Shown: positions 1 through 7,199 of the stretch, piece after piece
How the letters are laid out: the number at the start of each line of letters is the position of its first letter
Numbering within the stretch: the first letter of the stretch is position 1
NCBI RefSeq assembly: GCF_001444425.1
Contig: NZ_CP013189.1
Span: 1,612,001-1,676,000 of the forward strand
Direction of reading: 5' to 3'
DNA from: Pseudohongiella spirulinae
GTDB taxonomy: Bacteria; Pseudomonadota; Gammaproteobacteria; Pseudomonadales; Pseudohongiellaceae
DNA: 64,000 nucleotides
Translations under genes and position numbers: made by a program
Notes under the pieces: generated by a model
The model's database searches: none
The model's input: only the letters and a program-made list of their open reading frames with translations
What the model was told of the DNA's origin: nothing

Positions 1-290
1 GGCTGCCAAAGATCCGCGAAGATTCGCCGCTGGAAGACCGCATCAATTATGTGCTTTATAACGAAGTCAACCCGTCCCTCGCGTCACACGGTGGCGTGGT
101 AAGCCTGGAAGATATCGTGGATGACAGTATTGCAGTCTTGAAGTTTGGTGGCGGCTGCCAGGGCTGTGGCATGGTGGATGTCACGTTGAAAGAAGGCGTT
201 GAGAAGACACTGATGGATCAGATTCCGGGTTTGACCGGCGTTCGAGATGTCACCGATCACAGCAATCGCGAAAATGCCTATTTCAAGTGA
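1..290 (+). CDS. nfuA: Fe-S biogenesis protein NfuA, C-terminal part
   Basis: The 5' end lies outside the window. The reading frame is open from base 3 and ends with TGA at 288-290. The visible part is the Nfu domain, with the CxxC pair (Cys codons at 156-158 and 165-167, motif [17 protein letters not shown]) that binds a bridging [4Fe-4S] cluster between two subunits. NfuA carries Fe-S clusters to apo-proteins in the cytoplasm and matters under oxidative stress or iron limitation. The N-terminal degenerate A-type domain cannot be seen here. An internal GTG at 51 is not the start, because upstream codons continue the conserved protein. The next gene is convergent and starts at the following base, with no obvious terminator between them. 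Confidence 0.93.
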   Translation, partial: LPKIREDSPLEDRINYVLYNEVNPSLASHGGVVSLEDIVDDSIAVLKFGGGCQGCGMVDVTLKEGVEKTLMDQIPGLTGVRDVTDHSNRENAYFK

Positions 291-953
291 TCAGGGCCGG
301 GCAGGGTAGCGGTCCCGCAGCCCATTGTACAAGTGTTCCGCGTAGAGGGGGTCGTTGGCATCCAGCCCCCCCATAACCTCAACCAGAATTTCGTTGTCTT
401 CACGCCCGTTCCACAGTTTTTGATAATGGCCTTCCTTGTAGCCGTTATCCTGTCGGAAAAAATTAAGCACATTTTTTCCGACATATTGTGTAAACAGTGA
501 TGACCAGTCGAGTTCACAGTCCTTCATGATAGCTGCAAAAACGCTCAAATCTATACGGCGTGAGGCGGAGAGGGCGATCAACAGTTCGAGTTTGTCGAGC
601 AGTGAACGCTCATTGATGGTGTATGTCTGACTATCAAATTCAAGCGTGTTCTCATACTGCCAATCAGTAAGCTGTGGCAGAGTATTTTCCACATTGCCGT
701 CATTTTCAAGCAGCATTTCGGAAAGAATAAAATGCCATATATCAATTATTTCCATCTGTAACTGCGGAAGATCCATTAACTGCTTCTTCCACCATTTCCA
801 GCCATGGTGCTCTATGGCTTCTGCCGCCTCGATAACCACGGCGCGCAAATAAGGGTAGCGTGCGCTGATCCACTCAGGATCGACTTTACTGTTCATTGCT
901 GCCTGTAACTGCAGCATAACTCGGGCCGGCGCTGCGGCAATAGCTGGAATCAT
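291..953 (-). CDS. Dimeric all-alpha dUTP diphosphatase
   Basis: A 220-aa protein of the dimeric dUTPase (MazG-like all-alpha NTP pyrophosphatase) family, which hydrolyses dUTP/dUDP to dUMP and so keeps uracil out of DNA. The metal-binding helices are visible as ExxE (Glu42, Glu45) followed by ExxD (Glu68, Asp71), with the Trp/Lys-rich stretch HHGWKWWKKQ between them. The family is unrelated to the trimeric beta-barrel dUTPase (Dut). Its start codon overlaps the stop of the upstream coiled-coil gene (ATGA), so the two are probably translationally coupled. Family assignment is firm; exact substrate preference (dUTP versus dCTP/dUTP) is inferred. Confidence 0.8.
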   Translation of the reverse strand: MIPAIAAAPARVMLQLQAAMNSKVDPEWISARYPYLRAVVIEAAEAIEHHGWKWWKKQLMDLPQLQMEIIDIWHFILSEMLLENDGNVENTLPQLTDWQYENTLEFDSQTYTINERSLLDKLELLIALSASRRIDLSVFAAIMKDCELDWSSLFTQYVGKNVLNFFRQDNGYKEGHYQKLWNGREDNEILVEVMGGLDANDPLYAEHLYNGLRDRYPARP

Positions 954-1189
954 TTGCTGGACTTTTGGGCTAATTCGGTTTGTTGACGCTTCAGAGACAC
1001 AAGCATTTCCTGCCGGCTTCGCAACATGTCCTCGTAGGATCTGCGGTGTTCGACTTCCCCTGGGCCTATGCTGCCAATCCAGTCCTGCAGGGTGCGGATT
1101 TCCAGCTCAAGCTGGCTGATGCCCTGCTCAAGCAGATCCGGCTCCACGTCTGGTGTGCGGGGACGGTTACGCTTTTCTTTCAAGCTCAT
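950..1189 (-). CDS. Small coiled-coil protein of unknown function
   Basis: A 79-aa protein when started at the ATG at 1187-1189 (MSLKEKRNRPRTPD). A longer reading from 1288 would add 33 residues without a coiled-coil pattern, and the ATG at 1189 has a purine-rich stretch (AGAGAG) a short way upstream, so I prefer the shorter form. The central part (LLEQGISQLELEIRTLQDW) and the tail (MLRSRQEMLVSLKRQQTEL) have heptad-like Leu/Ile spacing and high charge, suggesting a helical hairpin. No catalytic motif is visible. It overlaps the start of the dUTPase gene by 4 nt, so the two are likely co-transcribed. Function unknown. Confidence 0.55.
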   Translation of the reverse strand: MSLKEKRNRPRTPDVEPDLLEQGISQLELEIRTLQDWIGSIGPGEVEHRRSYEDMLRSRQEMLVSLKRQQTELAQKSSK

Positions 1190-1237
1190 GCCTGAGGCTC
1201 TCTGAGGTCGGGTATGCAAAACGGCGTCAGTCCGTCG

Positions 1238-1262
1238 GATATCCGTTTTATCGGCGGATATC
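1238..1262. repeat. Inverted repeat GATATCCG-N9-CGGATATC
   Basis: A perfect 8-bp inverted repeat with a 9-nt loop lies about 50 nt upstream of the preferred start of the coiled-coil gene, on its leader side. It could be an operator or a leader hairpin. No T-tract follows, so it is not a typical terminator. Confidence 0.4.
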
Positions 1263-1335
1263 GGGGAGACATGAGTGACTGACACCATATTACCGTTTAA
1301 ATCGCCATGAGATTGACATATTTACGATAAAATGG

Positions 1336-2001
1336 TCAATAAGCCGATTGGCTTATAAAGACTTTCTGATAATGCTGCTTCGCACTCTGGTGATTTTCCG
1401 GTTCTCCCCAGGCCTTAGACATCTGACGAATATCGGTTTTTGTCAGCAACCGCATATGTCGGTAGCCCAGCACATGCCAGTCGAAATGCATTGCGTTCAA
1501 GTCCTGAAGACTGAATTGTCGGGCCAGTGTCTGCCAGCCTGGTTGCGGCAAACCGTCTATCTTGTCGTGCAGAAAGCCGGCCTGCGCTGCCAGTTGATAC
1601 AGCCTGATGAGCCACTTGTCCGAATTCTCTGCATCGGCTGACCTTATTGCGGCCCGCATGATGACCGCAGCTTGTTGATAACTTTGCCACTGAGGCCAGG
1701 CCTGCTGGCTTATCTGCAAAGCTGACTCATAATCCCCGGAATCTTTCAGTAGTTGACTTTGCTGCTTCCAGTCGACGGAAGGTCCGGAGTCTTGCATGTC
1801 AGAGGCATCAGATTCTTCGTCTGTGTCGAGAGTTTGAGCCGGATCTGACTCATTCTCATCCCCTCGATCCAGGTGCAGGGGCGGCAGGCTCTGCTCCCGA
1901 TCAGCCGCTTTGGCCCGGGACGTTTCCTGGAAGCGATGCAATGCGATGACTATCGCCGCCGTCAGCAGAAGGGCCAGTATCAAGCTGATTAAAGCCAACA
2001 T
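1336..2001 (-). CDS. Membrane-anchored protein of unknown function
   Basis: A 221-aa protein. Residues 2-22 form one hydrophobic segment (LALISLILALLLTAAIVIAL). It is followed by a polar, acidic linker (about residues 30-75) and then a soluble helical domain with TPR-like spacing around DSGDYESALQISQQAWPQW. The topology suggests an inner-membrane anchor with one soluble domain. The C-terminal part is rich in aromatic and basic residues (DWHVLGYRHMRLLTKTDIRQM). I do not recognise a named family. It is separate from the downstream coiled-coil gene (gap about 147 nt from the start preferred there), so co-transcription is possible but not shown. Confidence 0.6.
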   Translation of the reverse strand: MLALISLILALLLTAAIVIALHRFQETSRAKAADREQSLPPLHLDRGDENESDPAQTLDTDEESDASDMQDSGPSVDWKQQSQLLKDSGDYESALQISQQAWPQWQSYQQAAVIMRAAIRSADAENSDKWLIRLYQLAAQAGFLHDKIDGLPQPGWQTLARQFSLQDLNAMHFDWHVLGYRHMRLLTKTDIRQMSKAWGEPENHQSAKQHYQKVFISQSAY

Positions 2002-2181
2002 TCCGTCTCATCCTCCGATACATTTGAGTTACCACGGGCAAAAACTATCATTTAATAAAAATAATTGCTCATTTTTAATGACAGGCCTATCGCTTCACCA
2101 TCTGTTTTGCTATTATTCGCGCGCTGTCTGAGTGAGGACATTTGCCAGAAAATAATTGTTCTTCAGATTAAAAGATTTTAC

Positions 2182-2210
2182 TTGACGGCGGCTCGCCAGA
2201 TTCTTAAAAT
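2182..2210 (+). promoter_or_regulatory. Sigma-70 promoter of tRNA-Glu
   Basis: TTGACG at 2182-2187, a 17-nt spacer and TAAAAT at 2205-2210, followed by a GC-rich discriminator (TCGCGCCGC). This is the arrangement expected of stringently controlled stable-RNA promoters. The predicted start is near 2217, about 35 nt before the mature tRNA. Confidence 0.72.
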
Positions 2211-2251
2211 TCGCGCCGCTTTCTGCAATAAGGCAGGAAACAAAGTTTTCT

Positions 2252-2327
<76 letters not shown>

Positions 2328-2332
2328 TATTC

Positions 2333-2361
2333 AAGCCTGGCTTTTGCCAGGCTTTTTTTTT
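2333..2361 (+). terminator. Rho-independent terminator after tRNA-Glu
   Basis: A 9-bp stem (AAGCCTGGC / GCCAGGCTT) with loop TTTT, followed by a run of T residues. It begins 6 nt after the tRNA. Confidence 0.9.
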
Positions 2362-2411
2362 GGCCGGATTCATATGATAGTGTCTTGTCTGCCAGTTAAT
2401 CGGGAACAGAT

Positions 2412-3347
2412 ATGAACGACTCTGCTCAATACGCCATCTCCATCCGCGATCTGCACAAAACTTATGATAATGGTCATGTAGCACTGAAAGGCATTGACCT
2501 GGATGTGCGGGAAAATGATTTTTTTGCGCTGCTCGGTCCCAATGGGGCGGGCAAGTCCACCACCATCGGCATAATTTCCACTCTGGTGCGGGCAACGTCA
2601 GGCAGCATCAGCATATTTGGCAAAGACCTGCAGACTCATACCTATGAGACAAAATTGTCACTGGGAATCGTGCCACAGGAAGTCAATTTCAGTCAGTTTG
2701 AAAAAGTCGGTGATATTGTTCTTACCCAGGCTGGCTATTATGGTCTGAAAGGTAAACTGGCGCGGGAGCGCACAGAAAAATATCTCAAGAAGCTGGACTT
2801 GTGGGATAAACGCGATAATCGTTCAAGGATGCTCTCGGGTGGCATGAAGCGCAGGTTGATGATTGCCAGGGCGCTTGTTCATGAGCCTCGTCTGTTAATC
2901 CTGGATGAGCCGACCGCAGGCGTGGATATCGAGCTGCGGCGATCCATGTGGGAGTTTCTGCAAGAGATTAACAATAGAGGCACCACGATTATTCTGACCA
3001 CCCATTACCTGGAAGAAGCCGAGAACCTGTGCCGCAATATTGCCATCATCAATCACGGCGAAATCGTCGAAAATACCAGTATGCGAGCCCTGCTGGGCAA
3101 GCTTGCACGACAGACCCTGGTTTTTGACACCTTTAGCGAGCTGCATCAGGTGCCACAATTTAATGATCCGGATATTCATGTCCAGTTACTGGACAGTCAT
3201 AGCTTTGAAGTAAATATGAGCACCAGTCGTGATATTAATGAGGTGTTCGCCGTTTTAAGCGGTCAGCAGGTACTGGTTAAAAGTATGCGCAATAAAACCA
3301 ACAGGCTTGAAGAGTTGTTCCTCTCCAGCCTGCGACCGGTTCAATAA
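2412..3347 (+). CDS. ABC-2 type exporter, ATP-binding subunit
   Basis: A 311-aa ATPase of the ABC-2 exporter class (YadG/NodI/DrrA-like). Walker A is GPNGAGKST (residues 42-50), the signature is LSGGMKRR (about 141), and Walker B LLILDEPTAGVD follows (about 161). The switch His lies in TTHYLEEAE. The C-terminal 80 residues are the usual poorly conserved accessory tail. It powers export of an unknown substrate (lipid, polysaccharide or drug) through the membrane protein encoded 16 nt downstream. In the same run comes queF, which starts on the permease stop codon, so the three genes form one transcription unit. Confidence 0.9.
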   Translation: MNDSAQYAISIRDLHKTYDNGHVALKGIDLDVRENDFFALLGPNGAGKSTTIGIISTLVRATSGSISIFGKDLQTHTYETKLSLGIVPQEVNFSQFEKVGDIVLTQAGYYGLKGKLARERTEKYLKKLDLWDKRDNRSRMLSGGMKRRLMIARALVHEPRLLILDEPTAGVDIELRRSMWEFLQEINNRGTTIILTTHYLEEAENLCRNIAIINHGEIVENTSMRALLGKLARQTLVFDTFSELHQVPQFNDPDIHVQLLDSHSFEVNMSTSRDINEVFAVLSGQQVLVKSMRNKTNRLEELFLSSLRPVQ

Positions 3348-3363
3348 GCAGGACATATTGATC

Positions 3364-4137
3364 ATGTTTGCTAATCACAAGTTTGTTGCTTTCGAAACCA
3401 TTTTAATCAAAGAGATCCGGCGCTTTTCGAGAATCTGGATGCAGACTCTTGTTCCGCCAGCTATTACAATCGGTCTGTATTATCTTATCTTCGGGAATTT
3501 GATCGGTCGTCGAATAGGCGAAATGGGCGGGTACAACTATATCGATTTTATTGTCCCCGGATTGATCATGATGGCGGTTATACAAAATTCATACGCCAAT
3601 GTTTCATCGTCGTTCTTCAGCAACAAGTTCCAGCGCTGTGTAGAAGAAATTCTGGTCTCGCCGGTACCCAATTTCATCATCCTGCTGGGATTCGTGGCCG
3701 GTGGAATGGCTCGAGGTCTGGCCGTAGGCATTATGGTGACGATGATGTCGTTTATCTTCACCTCGCTCTCAATCGAACATCCCTTGCTCACCATTCTGGT
3801 GGTGTTACTGACTGCAATGGTGTTTTCGCTGGCTGGATTCATCAATGCCCTGTTTGCCAATACATTCGATGACATATCCATAATCCCCACCTTCGTGCTT
3901 ACACCATTGATTTACCTGGGTGGGGTATTTTATTCAATTGAACTTTTGCCAACTGCAGGTCAGTGGATCTCTGCTCTGAACCCGGTACTGTATATGGTCA
4001 ATACATTCAGGTACGGAATTCTCGGCAGCAGCGATGTCAATATCTATTGGGCCGTATTTATGTTGCTGCTGTTTGGCTCGGTTTTATATGCTGTAGCGTT
4101 GATATTATTGCGTCGCGGCACAGGATTACGACATTGA
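3364..4137 (+). CDS. ABC-2 type exporter, permease subunit
   Basis: A 257-aa integral membrane protein of the ABC-2 permease family (YadH-like), with about six hydrophobic segments after a short cytoplasmic N-terminus (ETILIKEIRRFSRIWMQT, typical of the family). I start it at ATG 3364; a possible upstream start at 3307 would overlap the ATPase gene by 41 nt and add residues foreign to the family. It pairs with the ATPase just upstream to form a homodimeric pore. The stop TGA overlaps the TTG start of queF. Substrate unknown. Confidence 0.9.
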   Translation: MFANHKFVAFETILIKEIRRFSRIWMQTLVPPAITIGLYYLIFGNLIGRRIGEMGGYNYIDFIVPGLIMMAVIQNSYANVSSSFFSNKFQRCVEEILVSPVPNFIILLGFVAGGMARGLAVGIMVTMMSFIFTSLSIEHPLLTILVVLLTAMVFSLAGFINALFANTFDDISIIPTFVLTPLIYLGGVFYSIELLPTAGQWISALNPVLYMVNTFRYGILGSSDVNIYWAVFMLLLFGSVLYAVALILLRRGTGLRH

Positions 4138-4991
4138 CGACGATCAAGACAAACCCGCTCGGTCAGGCGACCACCTATCCGGAGACCTACGACCCCGCGC
4201 TTCTCTATAGTGTCCCCCGGTCTATGAACCGGACTTCTCTCGGGATAATCGAGTCAGCACTGCCTTTTCGGGGCTTCGACCATTGGCGCGCCTATGAACT
4301 GTCGTGGCTGCGGCCGAATGGCATGCCGGTAGTTGCAACAGGTGATGTGCTGGTGTCCTGTGATTCCACCAATATTGTGGAATCCAAATCAATGAAGCTG
4401 TATTTCAATTCCTTAAATCAACATACCTTTGCCAGTGCAGAAGAAGCCAGAAAATGCATACAAAAAGATTTGGCGACGGCGGCAGGCGGCGACGTTATCG
4501 TCACAATCCAATTGCCTGGCGAAGGGCAGACTTCAACGCAGCGGCTTCAGGCGATTCCAGAAAACGCTGTATTGCTGGATCGGCTGAATGTATCCGCGCG
4601 AATTTTTAAACCTGACAGGAGACTTCTGCAGCTTGCGGGGCCTGTAAGCGAAGGTGCGGTTTCCGTGACCGAAGTGCTTGCTTCCAATCTTTTCCGTTCC
4701 AACTGTCCGGTCACGGCGCAGCCAGACTGGGGGACAGTCATCATTAGTTACACGGGCGACGCCATTGACCATGAGGGTCTGCTTCGTTATGTGATTTCCT
4801 ATCGCCAGCACGAAGGATTTCATGAACACTGTGCTGAACAGATTTATCGCGACATCATGGCGGTGTGCGCACCGGAATATTTAACTGTACAGATCAATTT
4901 TCTGCGTCGCGGCGGTCTGGAAATCAATCCTGTCAGAACGTCATTGCCGGTTATGCGAATGCAGCCTTTGCCCAGGTTATTGCGGCAGTAG
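4134..4991 (+). CDS. queF: NADPH-dependent 7-cyano-7-deazaguanine reductase QueF
   Basis: QueF reduces the nitrile of preQ0 to the amine of preQ1, a step in making the tRNA wobble base queuosine. The protein is the long, two-lobed (YqcD/E. coli-like) form: 285 aa when begun at TTG 4134, against about 282 aa in E. coli. The N-terminal lobe holds ELSWLRPNGMPVV and ESKSMKLYFNS (QueF motif with its conserved Glu). The C-terminal lobe holds the catalytic Cys in FRSNCPVTAQPDWG, and FHEHCAEQI. The start is a TTG that shares bases with the permease stop (TTGA), preceded 8 nt earlier by AGGA. No ATG or GTG near this position gives the family N-terminus (PLGQATTYPETYDP), so a rare start is likely. Confidence 0.92.
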   Translation: MTTIKTNPLGQATTYPETYDPALLYSVPRSMNRTSLGIIESALPFRGFDHWRAYELSWLRPNGMPVVATGDVLVSCDSTNIVESKSMKLYFNSLNQHTFASAEEARKCIQKDLATAAGGDVIVTIQLPGEGQTSTQRLQAIPENAVLLDRLNVSARIFKPDRRLLQLAGPVSEGAVSVTEVLASNLFRSNCPVTAQPDWGTVIISYTGDAIDHEGLLRYVISYRQHEGFHEHCAEQIYRDIMAVCAPEYLTVQINFLRRGGLEINPVRTSLPVMRMQPLPRLLRQ

Positions 4992-5020
4992 ATTGATTCG
5001 CAGGCAGCACATCATCGCGC

Positions 5021-5047
5021 TTGTATTTGACCGGGCCTTGGTATAGA
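5021..5047 (+). promoter_or_regulatory. Possible promoter of tRNA-Ser
   Basis: TTGTAT at 5021 and an extended -10 (TGG then TATAGA at 5042-5047) with a short 15-nt spacer. It would start about 10 nt before the tRNA. The match is only fair. Confidence 0.4.
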
Positions 5048-5064
5048 GTTACGCGCCTTAAAAC

Positions 5065-5152
5065 GGTGAGGTGTCCGAGTGGCTGAAGGAGCACGCCTGG
5101 AAAGTGTGTATACGGAAACGTATCGAGGGTTCGAATCCCTCCCTCACCGCCA
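5065..5152 (+). tRNA. tRNA-Ser (anticodon GGA)
   Basis: An 88-nt class II tRNA with a long variable arm (GTATACGGAAACGTATC). Acceptor GGTGAGG pairs with CCTCACC, the anticodon loop is CTGGAAA (GGA), and GCCA ends the gene. It is very close to the E. coli tRNA-Ser(GGA) sequence as I remember it. Confidence 0.97.
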
Positions 5153-5267
5153 AATTCCCTTTCAGCAGATCGCTTTTAACAAAGTTCTATTCAGGCTTTA
5201 ACAGTCTGGCTGGCATGTTGTAAGATCCTCTTGCCCGATAAAAAAATAATCGACAAGAGAGCACAGC

Positions 5268-7199
5268 ATGTACCCATCCAAGCCGCAAATCTGTCTGTTT
5301 CCCCGGTTTCTTCCAAAATCACTTGTTTTTTCAGTCTCAGCATTGCTGGCTGGGCTCGGTACCCTGGCGCATGCTAATGACTGGCAGCACTACGGCTCCG
5401 ATCTCGGGTCCAGCAAATATGCTCCTTTTGATCAAATTGATGAGCGCAACGTCAGTCAATTGAGACAGGCCTGGCGCTGGGATTCACCTGATAACGCCAC
5501 CGTTGCGGCCAATCACGCTGCGGAGAACTTTCGCGCCACACCTTCAGCATTCAAGGCCACACCCATTGCGATCGATGGCGTGCTGTATATAAACACCTCA
5601 TTCGGCCGGGTTTCCGCTATTGACGGTGTAAGCGGCGAAGAGCTCTGGATGTTTGATACAAGGGGCTGGGAGGCAGGGCGCCCCGCGAACCTTGGTTATA
5701 ACAGCCGGGGCGTCAGCTACTGGAGTGATGGTGACCAAAAGCGCATTCTGGCGCTATCCAATGACGCTTATCTTTGGTCAATTGATGCTGAAACCGGCCA
5801 ACTGGATGAGAGTTTCGGTGATGGCGGTAAAGTAGATCTGGCGCAGGGTCTGGGCAGGGAGATTAATCGTCGCGCTTACACTATGATGTCAGCACCGCTG
5901 ATCTATGAACATCTGGCAATAGTCGGTTCATCGATCCACGATGGACCGATGTATCAGGAGGCTCCTCCAGGGCATGTTCGGGCCTTTGATGTCAGAACTG
6001 GCGAACAGGTATGGATATTCCACACCATTCCCCAGGCGGGCGAGTTTGGCAATGAGACCTGGGAGAACGATTCCTGGCAAAAAGTCGGCAATACCAACGT
6101 CTGGACGCAAATGAGTGCGGACCCGGAGCTGGGATTGGTGTATCTGCCGGTTGGTACTCCAACCAATGACTGGTACGGTGGCCACAGGCTGGGTGACAAC
6201 CTGTTTGCTGAGACGTTGATCGCGGTTGATGCGCTGACAGGCGAAAGACGCTGGCATTTTCAGGCGGTCAAACACGGCTTGTGGGATTATGATCTACCGG
6301 CGGCGCCCAATCTGGTGGATATCACTGTCGACGGTAAACCTGTAAAAGCGCTGGCCCAGATTTCCAAACAAGGGTTTGTTTATGTTCTGAATCGCGAAAC
6401 CGGCGAACCTGTCTGGCCCATGGAAGAAAGGCCTGTACCTCAATCTACAGTGCCAGGCGAGCGCACGTCGCCGACCCAACTTCACCCGACACGGCCTGCA
6501 GCCTTTGAGCCGCAGGGTGTTTCGGATGAGACAATAGTCGACTTCACTCCTCAGCTGCGCGCCGAAGCCATGGAGAATATCCAGCGCTTTGACTATGGCC
6601 CACTGTTTACGCCGCCATCGCTGCGTGGCACCATTTTGCTGCCAGGCTGGGCCGGTGGCGGTGGTTGGCAGGGTTCTGCCGTTGATCCGGAAACCGGGAT
6701 TGTCTACATCCCATCAGGCACAGGACCCATTGTCGTGCAGCTGGTGGAGCCTGAACCTGGCACCTCCGATTTCAGATACGTGCGTGGCGGGGTAACGTCG
6801 GTTAATGGCCCGCAGGGCTTGCCTCTGACCAAGCCACCTTATGGGCGAATCACTGCCATAGACCTGAACTCCGGCGATCATCTTTGGATGGTTCCGCATG
6901 GTGAAGGCCCCAGGCAGCGGATTATCGATCTCGGCATTGAGGATCCGGGCCCGGTCGGTTCGGCCTCTCGAACAGGTCCGGTGCTGACCCGTACCTTGCT
7001 GTTTATAGCGCAGCAGGATGGTGGCAGGTCGGTGCTGCGTGCCTTCGACAAGACAAGCGGCGCCATTGTGCACGAAATCGATCTGCCTTCTGTCCCATCG
7101 GCGACACCAATGACCTACATGGCAGATGGCAAGCAGTATATCGCGATTGCGCTGGGTGGCGGGCCCGAATCCTTTATGGTGAGCTATGCCTTGCCCTGA
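5268..7199 (+). CDS. Secreted PQQ-dependent dehydrogenase (beta-propeller), copy 1
   Basis: A 643-aa quinoprotein of the glucose/quinate/alcohol dehydrogenase superfamily. A signal peptide (residues 1-36, ending LAHA) precedes the mature NDWQHYGSD. Propeller-blade tryptophan-docking motifs recur (for example ALTGERRWHFQ, LNRETGEPVWP, DLNSGDHLWMVP). The active-site region is recognisable as HGLWDYDLPAAPNL (WDYD at 339-342) and ISKQGFVYVLNR (Lys367), which align with the catalytic Asp and Lys regions of membrane glucose dehydrogenase. There is no heme c motif (CxxCH), no vicinal Cys pair as in methanol dehydrogenases and no membrane domain, so electrons must pass to a separate carrier. The substrate cannot be read from sequence. 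The next gene is a paralogue overlapping by 14 nt. Confidence 0.85.
   Translation: MYPSKPQICLFPRFLPKSLVFSVSALLAGLGTLAHANDWQHYGSDLGSSKYAPFDQIDERNVSQLRQAWRWDSPDNATVAANHAAENFRATPSAFKATPIAIDGVLYINTSFGRVSAIDGVSGEELWMFDTRGWEAGRPANLGYNSRGVSYWSDGDQKRILALSNDAYLWSIDAETGQLDESFGDGGKVDLAQGLGREINRRAYTMMSAPLIYEHLAIVGSSIHDGPMYQEAPPGHVRAFDVRTGEQVWIFHTIPQAGEFGNETWENDSWQKVGNTNVWTQMSADPELGLVYLPVGTPTNDWYGGHRLGDNLFAETLIAVDALTGERRWHFQAVKHGLWDYDLPAAPNLVDITVDGKPVKALAQISKQGFVYVLNRETGEPVWPMEERPVPQSTVPGERTSPTQLHPTRPAAFEPQGVSDETIVDFTPQLRAEAMENIQRFDYGPLFTPPSLRGTILLPGWAGGGGWQGSAVDPETGIVYIPSGTGPIVVQLVEPEPGTSDFRYVRGGVTSVNGPQGLPLTKPPYGRITAIDLNSGDHLWMVPHGEGPRQRIIDLGIEDPGPVGSASRTGPVLTRTLLFIAQQDGGRSVLRAFDKTSGAIVHEIDLPSVPSATPMTYMADGKQYIAIALGGGPESFMVSYALP

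Noticed and set aside
2010-2180. Possible small gene upstream of the tRNA-Glu promoter
   Set aside because: Frames of about 70 codons exist but lack ribosome sites and any family likeness; treated as intergenic AT-rich sequence.
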